A program made the position numbers and the translations under genes. From assembly GCA_029204045.2 (NCBI GenBank), contig JAQNDB010000124.1, positions 62,001 to 126,000 on the forward strand: a DNA stretch of 64,000 nt. The letters run 5' to 3'. The notes under the pieces were generated by a model. It ran no database searches. It worked only from the letters and a program-made list of their open reading frames with translations, and was not told where the DNA came from. Source of the stretch: Tillandsia leiboldiana. Its lineage: Eukaryota > Streptophyta > Magnoliopsida > Poales > Bromeliaceae. Of this stretch, positions 25,035-37,345 are shown in pieces (within the stretch, counting starts at the first letter, position 1; every line of letters starts with the position of its first letter).

Positions 25035-26215
25035 TTCTCTAGGTCAGAATCATTTTTTGGATTGAGGTTTATACTTGCTAAATTTTGGCTGTAGTAAGAT
25101 ATAATGACTGTAGTGGCTCTAGTAAGATACAACTACTGTAATGGATAGTTGCTTGAGAATTGATTTAGATGGCTTCAATATCTAGGGTAAAAGCCACAAT
25201 GCACATCATGAAAATTGGCTTCTTTCTTAAAGTAGAAGGTACCTTCAAAGGGTTGCATTGGTTGTATATAATTAACATTACAAAGAACTATAACTATAGA
25301 CTTGATAGTATAGGATAGATGTTTATTTAGTTGACCCTATGTAAAGGAATCACCAGTCTTGCATGTTGATAAAGATGTGTTGGTTTTGTATTCTTTAAAG
25401 AAGGACGATGAGTTTTTTGAGTATTTTGGTTTACAGATAGATGTTTGCGTGAAATTGAATACTTTGAAATGGTTATAATAGCAATGCATTGAAATTATGG
25501 AAAATTTAACTACTCTGGTATTGAAAATTTTGGAGATGGAATTCATTTTGGGTTTAGAGGCTGAAAATTTGATCTTGCTGTACTAGAGGGATGACAAGTG
25601 GCATTGGGCCCTTTTATCCCAATTACATGGTGTAATGCAAACTTTGACTTAAGTTTACAAAAATCACTTCCAACCGCCTCTAATTGGCAAGTAGTGTTCC
25701 TTTTTAATCGCTAGTTATCTTTTCAACTCGTGCATCTATTCATTCTTCCATCGCCACTTGCTACAACCACCTGCACATTCTCTCTAATTTTGTCCTGTGA
25801 CTCACAGCTTGGCTTATGTTAGTTAAGAAGAGATGATGAAAAGGATTAGATTAACTATTAAAACAGCACGAGTAAAACAGAGTAGACCAAATATATGCAA
25901 TAGTGGCCAAATCTATACAATAGTCCAATTCAATTAGATGGGCCTTCGTGCTAGTCTAGAGACCAATGGAACCACAAATAGCCCGCCGTGATCAATTTAG
26001 AGGTAAACTTTAATTGGATTTTAGCTTGTTGATGGAAACTCTCACGTACAACTAGGATTCGACCTAGCCTACAAAAGTACCGGGTTAAATTTATACAATA
26101 TGGGTCGAGTCTATCCAAAAGTATATAATGGGCCCACTTAATGAACACAGCGACAGATTGGCCTTCCGACGGCCCAAGCATGAAAACTTTGCAATTTTCG
26201 CCTAATAGGCACTGT

Positions 26216-26329
26216 CAGATTGGTGCATTTGTCCTCACCAAGATCAAGGAAGCAGCAAAGGCTTACTTGGGGAAGGTTGTTATTACTGTCCCAGTTTATT
26301 GCAATGATGCTCAGCAGCAAACTACGAAG
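26216..26329 (+). pseudogene. Mitochondrial-type HSP70 fragment, copy B
   Basis: Same fragment as at 5567, within a frame at 26141-26350. One residue differs in the helix (EAAKAYLGK instead of EAAEAYLGK). Not functional. Confidence 0.8.
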
Positions 26330-26895
26330 GGCCTTGTTACTTGCCATTAGTCCATGTGTTCAAGAGATATCCACTCTCCAACTGCATTAGTTTGCGACCG
26401 GCCTCATATAATTTATTTCCATACTTGCAGCATTTCATTTTTCAAGATATAGCACAATATCGAAAAAGCAAAGTGAGCTTTTTGGGCTAATTTTCCTTGA
26501 TAGGCCTTACAAGGCCTAATAATATCATGCTACTCTTTCTTTTCAAATTAGTCACAATCATAAATAGCATCAAAATGGGATAATTCACCGAAGTTAAATA
26601 ATTAGGGATGAAGGGTTTCTCCTTTTGTGGGGAGCCTATCAATTATCAAATAGAGCTATAGTGGAAGATGATGAATGTAAAGGAATCCCTAGTGAGTACT
26701 TTCTCAAAGAATTTTGTAATTGACAAAAGGTTCCATGATCCAAGTACTTGTATTATAGATGTACTGAAGATGATAGATATAAATATCTAGGTAAATTGGA
26801 CAGGACTAATTTGTTAGTATTGAACTTTATGTTTGGCAAACTTAGGCACAAACAAGATATAACGGCCATAGTAGATAAGTACTTATATGTGGCAC

Positions 26896-27577
26896 CAAGG
26901 TTTTAAGTATCCATCGGCACGAGCCGTATCTACCGTGCCGTACCGTGCCAACAAGATACCGGCACGATACAGCTCCCGTGCCGATGACACAGTTCAAAAC
27001 CCTTTTTTCTTAAAATTACTAAGTAATTTTCTTAATAAAGTTCAAAATATTTGATAAAGATACATAATAAGCAATAAAAAAATTTTGTTGCTAAAGAAAT
27101 TAAATATTTCATGCCATTATGTATCGGCACCAAGGTTTTAAGTATCCATCGGCACGGGCCGTATCTACCGTGCCGTACCGTGCCAACAAGATACCGGCAC
27201 GATACAGCTCCCGTGCCGATGACACAGTTCAAAACCCTTTTTTCTTAAAATTACTAAGTAATTTTCTTAATAAAGTTCAAAATATTTGATAAAGATACAT
27301 AATAAGCAATAAAAAAATTTTGTTGCTAAAGAAATTAAATATTTCATGCCATTATGTATCGGCACGCATGTATTTTTTGTGACCGGCACGGCTCGGCACG
27401 GCTCGGCACGCACCGTGCCGTACCGTGCCGACAAGTTTTCGGTACACCCGTGCCACGGCACTTAAATCCTTGATCGGCACGCATGTATTTTTTGTGACCG
27501 GCACGGCTCGGCACGCACCGTGCCGTACCGTGCCGACAAGTTTTCGGTACACCCGTGCCACGGCACTTAAATCCTTG
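26896..27577. mobile_element. Non-autonomous hAT-type element with 8-bp target duplication, private to copy B
   Basis: The 682-bp insert is bordered by TGTGGCAC at 26888-26895 and 27578-27585. Copies A and C have this 8-mer once and no insert, giving two empty sites. Ends are inverted: CAAGGTTTTAAG on the left, CTTAAATCCTTG on the right. An 8-bp duplication and CA-x-GG ends are hAT hallmarks. Internally, the left 235 bp are duplicated in tandem (26896 and 27131) and the right ~115 bp are also duplicated, each carrying its own terminal sequence. Subterminal GGCACG/CGTGCC motifs are dense. No transposase. Confidence 0.88.
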
Positions 27578-28721
27578 TGTGGCACATAAATGACACTGCA
27601 CATCATGTAGATAAGTTTCTTTCTTCCAGTCGAAGGTGCCGTCTGAGGGTAGCATTGGCCATATATAATTGAGGCGCCTTTAGAGAGAAGTTGCTTGGGA
27701 ATTTTAACAAAAAGATAGTTATTGGATGGTTTCTAAGATATGTGGAATCTTAAAATGGGAAACCATGATGCTTTTCGAGATTCTATCGGTACGATGACTT
27801 CATAAGATTTATGAAATTTAAAATGTGAATTTTATTTGGAACACCCTGAAGGCTTTCTTTGAATGATTATGTAAATTTTTTTTGGCAATATTAGATATTG
27901 AGAGTTCCTTAAAGGTATGGTGTTTTTCGATAACCTTGCAGATTAAATCAAGTATTTCTTAATTATGAAGTAAGTCTAATTTTCAGTCTGTTATGATATG
28001 AAGATTATATCATCTTATTTCTTGTTGTCTAAAAGATGTGCGAGTTTAACTCGTGCGGACTTTGATGTTGGAGAGCGAGTCTTACAAATTTGCTATTGTG
28101 AATGGAGTGCGGTTGCATTAAAGAAATTGATATTGTAGTGTTGATGACAATGGCTACTATTGAAAAGATTGAATTGCTTAATGGACTAAAAATACCATGA
28201 TCTAAGTACTTACATTGTAGATGTTCATAAGATGTTATATTTGAATATCTTGCTAAGGGCCTTTATTTGTGGGGATTAAGCTTTATATTTGCAAACGTTG
28301 GCACAAGTAAGATTTAACAACCATGGCGGATAATTACTTCAAAATTATTTTTGATGGCTTCAGCATGTGGGACAAAATCCACTTTTTACATCATGGAGGA
28401 AAGTTTCTCCTTTCAAGTAGAAGGTGCTTTTAGAGGGTAGCACTGGCTATATAAAATTAATACACATCAAATTGAAAAACTTTATGGCACAAATTAGGTT
28501 TTTAATTAGTTGATTGTGTGCAGCTAAATCAAAAGGCTTTACTGATAAAGATGTATCGATCTAGTATTCTCTCAAGGAGGACGATTAATTCTAAGAATTG
28601 ATATATTGATTTAGAAGGTTTTGAATATAGTTTCCTAAGTAGGTGTATGTGTAAAATTTAATATTTGAAATAGGTTTAGCAAAAATAAATTACTAGTATA
28701 GAAAATATAACAACTTTGATA

Positions 28722-29560
28722 TTGAAACTGCTGCTTATGCTGGGCTCTTCTCTTGTGTACTCCCTCTCTATTTATTCTCATCCGGCCTTCATTGCTTTGA
28801 AACCCGCTAACACTTTCTTTCAAACATACTTTTTGCGATTCAATCTATCTCTTATGTAAGACTTAATTAAGGATGCCTCAGTCGGATGAGAGAGACTGAC
28901 TAAGTCGATTCTAAGAAGCAAGAAGGCACTCCTAAGCGCAGAAGGTAGTGAGCTGTCTTGATTCATTAATTCTTCTTCCCAGACCGTAGAATAGAAATTC
29001 ATTATGTTGATTCACCTTTTTTAGAGCACAAGACAGATAGGGAAGAATAGCTATCTTTCGCATCCGATAGTTGGTCCATTTCTTCGTATCCTATATGGTG
29101 TGACAAACCATCACTCGAACTTGTATTGGTCGTCAGTCCGTCGATAGCAGTCCTCTTAGTGTGGAGCCACTTTGGTATAGCGTAGTGTGTCTCTCTTGCT
29201 TTCGAGCGTCCGCACGCCCTTGGAGACAAGATGGGATCTTATCCTTACTAGTGCCTGTAAGGGCACCCAACCACATCCTTATTTTGCTTTCAAGTCCGAT
29301 CCGTTGGAGGTGGCCTCGTACTGGACAACTCCTTGCGAACCCGTTCTGGTAGGGATTGTTGCTTTTGCGAAAGTGTAGCATCACCTGGGATTCTCCGCCG
29401 CCAGGCACGGATGATCATTGATGGGCAAGTGGTTTAGGCTAAAGAGCCAATAGACTTCCCGGCCCTTGACCCGATGCAACCTTTATCCGCAGCAACCGCA
29501 AGCTTTTTGTGATCATTATATGAAATGACTAGTTGACTGACGCAGGATTAGCTTCTTAAT
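28722..29560. other. Sequence of different character, possibly mitochondrial insertion (NUMT)
   Basis: Immediately after copy B ends, base composition becomes balanced (roughly 45-50% GC, estimated by eye) with no AT tracts, and several overlapping small open frames occur on both strands. The texture resembles plant mitochondrial intergenic DNA, but I could not match a named mitochondrial gene, so this is a hypothesis. Confidence 0.35.
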
Positions 29561-29675
29561 TTTGTGGAGTGAGCCGAGTGCTTCCCTTGATAGAACACGA
29601 GCCTCATGTTCCTCAATGTAGCCTAGTTCTCTCTGTATCTTTAAGCTGGTTGATTGAAGCAGGAAGCTGCCCGTT

Positions 29676-29722
29676 TTTCATTTCCTTTCTATTTCCTGTG
29701 ATACCATATTTGATCAAATCTT
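29676..29722 (+). repeat. ~45-bp stretch shared with the GDSL intron at 62.9 kb
   Basis: TTTCTATTTCCTG-x-GATACC followed by ATATTTGATCAAATCT is present here and at about 62895-62943. Sequences on both sides differ. Confidence 0.75.
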
Positions 29723-29759
29723 GCTCCGCTAACCCTTTAAAATTGAATCCGTTAAATAA

Positions 29760-31260
29760 ATATATATGCTGGTGATGTGCTAAATCACATTTTTGCTCTC
29801 TAGATTATTCTGTCTTCTTATGTAAATCTCTATGTCAGTTTAATGACTGGTTACATGATGAATCAAACCTTATTGTCCAGTTAGCTCAATCTATTTTGTA
29901 CATACCTTTAATTTTCAGCTAATATGATGAATATATATTCTGTATATATGCTGCGTCATATTTTGTTGTCCAGTTAGTTCATTGTGTTCTTATAAACCTT
30001 TCACATAAACCTCCAACATTCAGTCGGTTTGATGGAAATATGCATTGTATGTTTGCTGAATCACATCCTGTTTAGTACAATTTGCGCTCTTAAACCTCTT
30101 AACTTTCAATTAGTTTGATAAAAAAAATATAGTGGTTATGTGCTAAATATATGCCGATTATGTGCTAAATCATATGTTGCTCTCAATTTTTTCTTTCTCT
30201 CATAAATCTCTAAAATTAGACTCTAGTTTTTCTCGTCTCTGAGACTACAATTGCAGTTCAATAATTATGAAAATCTTTAACAATAATTGGGAAGGCTGTA
30301 ATCCATGTGTAGCTTTAGATACAAATCTTTATCAAGTCATATGCTCAAGAGTGGAAGTTGATAAAAAGGTTACTTTCCATAATTTATCTCATTAATTGTC
30401 TCTTTCATTTGTAGGCTTAGTTACAAATAACAAATCATATTCCATCATTTGGCTCTCCTTGTTTCTTCCTATGAATGCATGGGAACTAGATAAATTAAAT
30501 TCACAGGACATGGGGTGTTTCATTGATTTGGTGTGCCATTCTTCTATATAGGACAGTATGCTGACCTGTTGTAAAAGAATTATTCTTAGTACATGACGAG
30601 TCTAACAAACTTTGTAGTTTAATGCTTTTGAGTTTGGCCATATTTCCCAATTTATTTGAAACGGAGCACAATTTCCAATTGATTTGAAATACGGCATTTT
30701 TTTTACGATCCTTTTTTAAGTGACAATTTATATGGTTTCATGATTCTATTTTCTATGTGATATGTAGGCCTTTTTTTTAGTTCATTTAATTTGCTTCCCA
30801 ACACATATATTTTCGGTTACTTCGATGGAATATGTGTTGTATACGTATACGTGCTGAATCATATCTTGCACCCAATTAGTTCAGTTTTCTCTTAAAAGTC
30901 TCTATTTTTTAGCTAGATGATGAAAATATATGTTGTATATATGCTGATTGAATCATACCTTGCTGTCAAGTTTGTTGATTTGCTCTCGTAAAGCTCTTAT
31001 TTTCAGTTCGATGAAGATATATGTCGTATATCACTAATCATATCTTGCGGCTCAATTCATGTTGTTCTCTTAAACCGCTAAGTTGCTGTTAGGTTGATAA
31101 AATTCATGGGGTAAATTACTGATTTGATGTCCAGTCAGTCATTTGGCTCTCCTAAAACCGCAATTTAGTTGGTTTGATGAATATATGTGTTGTATATATG
31201 CCGGATCATATCTTGCTTCATGGTTAGTTCTTTGTCGTCTTAAGTACTAATTCTTTTTAA
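29760..31260. repeat. Degenerate ~110-bp minisatellite
   Basis: A loose unit recurs: GATGAAATATATGTTGTATATATGCTGAATCATATCTTGCTGTCCAGTTAGTTCATT-like, then CTCTTAAACCTCTAATTTTCAG. I count about 10 readable units, the clearest at 29.93-30.10 and 30.82-31.22 kb. A central stretch (about 30.23-30.77 kb) does not fit. Units are old and diverged; no coding function. Confidence 0.65.
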
Positions 31261-31941
31261 CGCTATGTTTGACTTGGTTGCAAGACTACAATTGCTATTT
31301 AATTATAATAGCTACAATATGAGGCTGGGGGTCCTAGTAATATAGGCATGTAGGCGAGGATCTTTCCTTCTTAGCGCTTATCTTCGTAAGGTAACCACTT
31401 ATGAATGAGTCTGCATCTAATTATCAGTTAGGCATACATGCAAAGTTGTGGCAATCTTACTTTTTAAGCTTGATATTTCAGTTTGCTTGCACATAACTCT
31501 AATTATCGGTTAGCGTCACAGGTATATACTGGTTAGTGTTTAATTATTTCTTGCAATCTAATTAGCCTATGTTGCTCCCCTGACACTAATGCTTAATCAA
31601 ATGATTTATCATGTTCTGAGGAAATGATTTAGAGTCCGAATATAGTCTCACTGTACACATTCTTTGTCCTCTATAGCTATCAATTATCACATTGCCCTTA
31701 AAGGCATTTTTGGATGTCTAAACATCTTTTTCAGCATGATCATTTTGTTTACTGAGCGTTATGTGATAATTGGTTGACAAAGGATAAAAGATGACTGCAA
31801 TCACATAGTTTGTGTGGCCTCTAGCCATCTTTTCTTTCAATATGATAAATCTCCCTATAGCTGGAGTGAATTATCCTGAATTAATGATTATGAGAACCCT
31901 GCAATAGGCTAAATCAAGCACCCGGGTGGCAATCACTGAAG
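31261..31941. other. Intergenic, no gene seen
   Basis: Nothing supportable between the minisatellite and the LTR target duplication. Confidence 0.5.
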
Positions 31942-31946
31942 AATAT

Positions 31947-34900
31947 TGTCACGCCCCGAGTTTCAAAACAGGGGTAGAATTTTTTTTTTTTTTTTTTTTT
32001 TTAAATCAGAGTTCAAACTTTAAACTCAGGACGTGAACAGACCGCCACATGCATAGAAAATCCTCTGTCCACACGGACAGAGTCTCCCCTATACATGCTC
32101 GGCTAGGCAAGTACAGCGATACAATCAGAGAGCAATAATCAACAGCTAAAACCAAAAACATAAACTCTACAACTAATACATCCACAACTACTCATGACAT
32201 AATCCACAAATACTCCAACCAACAAAAATACAGAGTCAACTACGATCATGATACTGTAACAAAAATACTAGCACTGGGCCACTGCGGCCAATAGCAGGGG
32301 ACAACTCTAGCGCAACAGCTCACTGGATCGTCCTAATCTCCCAGCACCCGACTGACCTGAAAAACAGTCACCCAGGGGGTGTGAGATACACTCTACATGT
32401 ATCCCAGTGGGCACGACGGGCCGAGAAATAGCAAGTCGTACCTACCGGATACAATGATAAGCGGATAGCAAAAGCAGGATATACTGAAGGCTGAATAACA
32501 AGATGTAGATATAAAATCTAAGCAAGCTGAAGTGGAAAGCAGGGGTACTCATATAAAGACTAATCATGCAATAAACACAGCTGGTAAGCAGAAACTGATC
32601 ATGCTGATAAATCTGACGAGAAGATAATGATCATACAATAAACAAAGCTGGTAACTAACAATACTGCAAACTGGAAGTGCTAAATGACAACAAATATAAA
32701 TACCCAATTAATGCCACTATTGGTTCCAAGGACCTCAGGCTAAATGCCACTTTTGGTCTCACAGAACCTCAGGCTAAATACCACCTGTACACCAATCTGC
32801 TGTCATAACCCTCTGGGCTCACGGGTCGCCACTGCTGACCACTTTACCGGTAAAGTACACCACTGCGGGGGATCAACCCGCTAGTGTACGTGAAAGAACA
32901 GCTGGCTCTGTGGCGATCATAATGCTGATGCTCAAGCTCGTGGTCTAAAGACCACACAAACGGCAATAAGCTGAGAAATCCCTATCGGGATGCTGAAGGC
33001 TGTAATAATCACAGATGCTATACAACTGAATCTGAACAACAGAAGCTGAATATCTGAACTGTAACTGAAACTAAATAGCAGAACTGTACACCTATTCTAT
33101 CATGCATCATAGAACAGGAAATGCTGGCATAACTAGGCTGATAACCAAACAAACATGGTATATGTCAAGCTGTATAACCCTATACGTACTAAATGCTGAG
33201 AATGAAAGCATATAAAGAGCTCAACTGAAATATCTAGGCAACATAGCTGGAATAACTGAATGCTGGAATCGAAATAAACAGAAAGGCTCAACCATAGGTT
33301 CAGGGCTACACCAAAAAAACAGGGGTCCAACCTACCACGGCACCCCATAGGGCCAACCTGATAAAGCCCGGACCGAAGATAAACCCACATCAATAATCAC
33401 GGTGGCTGCTGGATGGCTCGCAAGATGGCGGCTGACTGCTGGGACCTGAATCATAACCACGGGTCAGAAAATAGACTCTCACACATACCCAACCCACTGA
33501 CACACTGTGTGCAACAAGCTAAACGTGGAACTTCGCTGAAGTCCCGGAAACTTCCGAAATTTTCGGAAATCCGTCGATCGATCCACTAAGACCCAATCTG
33601 TGCTGAACAATAACCAAAACTCGTGAAACTTCACGTGCTGCCCAAGAATGTCTAACTTAAGACATTTAGGCCCTAACACCAGACTCTGGGTAATCCCGTG
33701 CACCGGCAAAGTCATAACCACTGAAACACTCCCGGGAAGCCCATTTTGGCTCCGGAAGTCGCAAACTAAAAACTAAAATCACCAGGCTCTTTAGAACAGC
33801 CCCGGGAACAGCCACGGATACCCGGCATCATAATTTAATCACCGCAATTTCCTGAATTGCATGATTTACGCCGAATCGCCGTTAAACCGGCGATTTTGCC
33901 GATTAACGGTTCGGGATCAAATTCCCGCTCAACGAAAAGCATCGGACCTCCAGCTAAAGTTCTAGAGATCATGTGTACACTGTACAAAGCAGCTAGTATG
34001 GTCACAATTGCATTTAGGCCCCCAGGATATTACCAATTTGCATAAAAGCATGCATTTTCATGCTATTTTCGCTTGTATTTGATTTCGGAATGCTATTTTA
34101 ACGAACTGACACCACCAGTAGGTGGCTCTCGACTTGCTGGACACCGTGCTCACCTTTTGGAAGCAACGCGGAACTCGAATAAAACTTCGGGTCAACAAAA
34201 CTTATGCAAATAAGCTTAAATTGGCTAAGATTGCTAATCATCATATCTTCACTTGACCAAACCCAAATTTTGGGTGAGCACCATGCTCAGAGGGTCGAAA
34301 GAACTTAGAGGCTCACCCAGGTGCAGCCCCATTGCTGCTGGAACAGTACAAAAGACAACCAAGCCACTAGAGTCCAATATTGCTATAACTAAAAATCTAC
34401 CTGTGCAAACCTGAATCCAAATTGAGCATCACATCCAGCAGGTTAAGGAGACTTGGAGGCTCACTCTACTACAGCCTCAAAGCTGCTGGAATAGTGCACA
34501 AGGCAGCCTAGCCTAAGCTAGGACTTTTCACGCGGAAACCAACCATCCCCCAGGTCATTTTCCAAAATAACTTGAGCAGAGAGCTCCTGGGACAGAAGAG
34601 AGTTGAGGGCTCACCATTGGACACTTTCTAGATGGCCAGAACCAAAGATGTCTCTCTCGGGCATTACTACAAACACAAGGTGGGCATCAAGCTTTATACG
34701 CAAGCTAGAAGACAACAATGGTGGAACTTTAAACAAGGGTTTTAAGTCTCATGCACCAGCACCTGTAGGTGCTACTGGACTCTAAGAAACTTGCCGAAAG
34801 CATGGCCGGCGACGAGACCCGGCGGCGGCGGCGGCGGAGCACTCATGGCCGGAACAAGCATCAATAATGGTGGAATCTCATCCAGTCAGTATGGGTCACA

Positions 34901-36387
34901 TGCAAGGGCATTTATGGGTCAGTCTCGACCAGGTGAAGTTTTCTGAGTAAGTTCCCGGCGGCCAACTGCGGCGGCGGCAGCGGCGGCGCAACCCCGGCCA
35001 AGAACACAATAGCCCGAAACTAGGGCATCAAACTGCGAGGTGCACACTAAGCCAAATGCCATGAAACTTCTTGGGGAGGTTCCTTAGGCGCTACAGAAGG
35101 TTCCTATCATTTTTTTTCGAAGCTGGAGCCATCGGGTGCGGCAAACGGCCGCGGCGGAGCTTTCTCGGTTTCCGGCGGGTGCAATTTCCCCGCCGGCAAC
35201 CGGGGACAATCCCAACTTCGGGGTTCGGCTGGAAGGTTCACCAAGGGGTGATAGAGATAACCAGGGGGTCTAGGTAGCAAGAAAATCAAAGAAAAAGAAG
35301 GGCTTACTTGCCGGATCCGAGGAAGAAGGTGGCTCTCCCTCGCGGCGGCGCACGGCGGATCTGGGCACCGGGGTTCCTTGGCTGGGTCCCAACTTCACAG
35401 AGGACTTCACAGGAATTGCCTGGGGCAACCAAAACCTCCTCGGATAATTTCTTCCCCAATAACACCAAAACCCGAGCCCAACACTTGTTTTCTTGGGTTT
35501 TTCCGGTGACTGGACGGCGGCCGGAGGCGCAGTTGTGCGGGTGAGGTAGCAGAGGGAACGTGGAAATCGTGGAGTGGCTTCGGTTACAGGAATCAAGCGG
35601 CTAGGGTTGCAAGGAACACCTATATTGCAGTATACATATTTTGCAACAAATTGCTACTTAGCCCCTCAACTTTCTGTATTTTAACTTGGGTCCTTTTCCA
35701 TAGCACAAAATCACAGAGAACACCCCTCTTGTACAAGTTTGGAGCATTTCGACACATAAAATATAGCACTTTCTCGCAAAATACAGCGATTTTTCTCAAA
35801 CTTCACGCTTTTCGAGACAACCGGACTGTCAAACCGAAAAATGGACACCGCCACGACGTCCGGCTCGACGAAACCTATCAGGTAGCGATTTTTGTTCGCT
35901 AAAATTCAGCTCCATAATTTTTAAAATCCATCTTACACTGTAAATTATACAGTTCGGCACGCTTTACGAGGCTTTAGGCTCGTCAAATGCAAATTTCGTC
36001 AGCGCCACTGCGCTCAGAACATCGAAAATAGCTAAGATTGACTACTCACACTCTTATGTTCAGGGTCTAGACAGCGAAACGGCCGACGTCGGTCGACGGG
36101 GGATTTAAAACAGGGGTTACTATTCACAACTTAAGTTGTGGGGCCCGCCCGGATCTTTGCTGATTTCTGGATAATCCGACCATTGGATCGAAAACATATG
36201 TATATGAATCTTTCATGTTTCGATGAGACGGTTGCAATGGTGATCTCGGATTTTCGAGATCAGGCCCCGATCAAAAGTCGATATTTTATGGCCACTATTG
36301 CACCACAAATAGTTCAATTTTACTATTTAATAACCCAGGCAATTATTTTAAACTTAATTTTCAGATTTTAAAATCACGGTTACTACA
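31947..36387 (+). mobile_element. 4.4-kb solo LTR, probably Del/Tekay-type Ty3/gypsy
   Basis: Starts TGTCACGCCCCGAG and ends GGTTACTACA, bordered by the 5-bp direct repeat AATAT (31942-31946 and 36388-36392). These are the ends and target duplication of an LTR retrotransposon. The end sequence is not repeated inside and there is no primer-binding site, gag or pol, so it is a single LTR left by recombination. Length 4441 bp, unusually long, and the CTACATGTATCCCAGTGGG block is typical, from memory, of Del/Tekay chromovirus LTRs. It contains internal ~170-bp repeats with GAGGCTCAC...GCTGCTGGAA (about 34.30-34.62 kb) and GC-rich CGGCGG tracts. Open frames over it are not genes. Confidence 0.85.
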
Positions 36388-36568
36388 AATATCCTAATAT
36401 TGCAGAAGTTATCACCGAATAATTTGTTCCAACATTGAAATGGGCCCTTAATGCATAGTGCTTATGGATAAGATATTGCAACAGTTCTAATGCACAAGCA
36501 AACAAAGGTAAAAAAGCAATACTGCAGAGGTTAGGCCTTCGTCAGGTATGTTATAGTTAACCGACACT

Positions 36569-37345
36569 TAGGCTGCGTTTGGTTCAGATATAAATTAGAA
36601 CTACTTATCCCGAGATTGGTATAAATTCAGGAACAAGTAGGAACAAGACCAATTTTACGTTTGTATGAAAATTGGGCTGTTCTTAGAAATAAGAAAAATA
36701 ATATTTGGATAGGTAGATTGTAATAGTGAGAATAAGAGTAATTATAATTTTAAAATAATAATAATTCATCTAAATAATTAATATAAAATATTAATTAAAT
36801 AATAATTTAATTTATTTAATTAACTATTGTCAGATAATTCTAAATATTAATTGATAAAATAATTAACAATAATGAGTATTATTAATAAATAATTCAATTA
36901 ATTACAAATAATTTAATAAATTAATTAGTTAATTATCTAATAGTTAGATAATTAGTTAATAAAATAATTAAATTAGTAAAAATATTAGATTAATCAAAGA
37001 GTTAATACAATAATTAAAATTATATTTACTTTAATTAAGCTTATTCTTAATTAATTGATAAAATAATTAACAATAATAAGTATTATTAATAATTAATTAT
37101 TTAATAATTTAATTAGTTAATTATCTAAATATTTAAATAATTAGTTAATAAAATAATTAGACTAGTTAAAATATTATATTAATTAAAAAGTTAATACAAT
37201 AATTAAAATTATATTTATTTTAATTAAGCTTATTCTCAAATAGGAACAAGTCTTGTTCCAGAAAAAGTCTGGAACAGTAGTTCTAGTCTTATACCAGCTT
37301 ATTCCAGAAATACGAGAACTGTTGTTTCCATCCATAACCAAACGC
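36569..37345. mobile_element. AT-rich non-autonomous element (GGC-x-GTTTGGTT ends)
   Basis: Starts GGCTGCGTTTGGTTC after CTTA and ends near CCATAACCAAACGC, giving inverted ends of about 10 bp. The body is AT-rich with AATTAATTA tracts and CTTATTC/GAATAAG motifs like the elements at 21.5-22.5 and 53.1-53.9 kb. A contained AATTGATAAAATAATTAACAATAA-type block is duplicated. PIF/Harbinger- or hAT-like affinity is undecided. Confidence 0.55.

Larger units (their letters stand above)
21661..28721 (+). repeat. Segmental duplication, copy B
   Basis: Matches copy C from 53071 on, with only scattered changes. It lacks about 67 bp present in C near 54.29-54.36 kb and has a private ~690-bp hAT-type insertion at 26.89 kb. 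Similarity to A and C stops abruptly at CAACTTTGATA (28721), about 50 bp before the HOS1 start codon in the other copies, so B carries no HOS1 sequence. Confidence 0.9.

Noticed and set aside
35270..35596. 108-codon frame and others within the 31.9-36.4 kb interval
   Set aside because: Lies inside a solo LTR; no recognisable domain.
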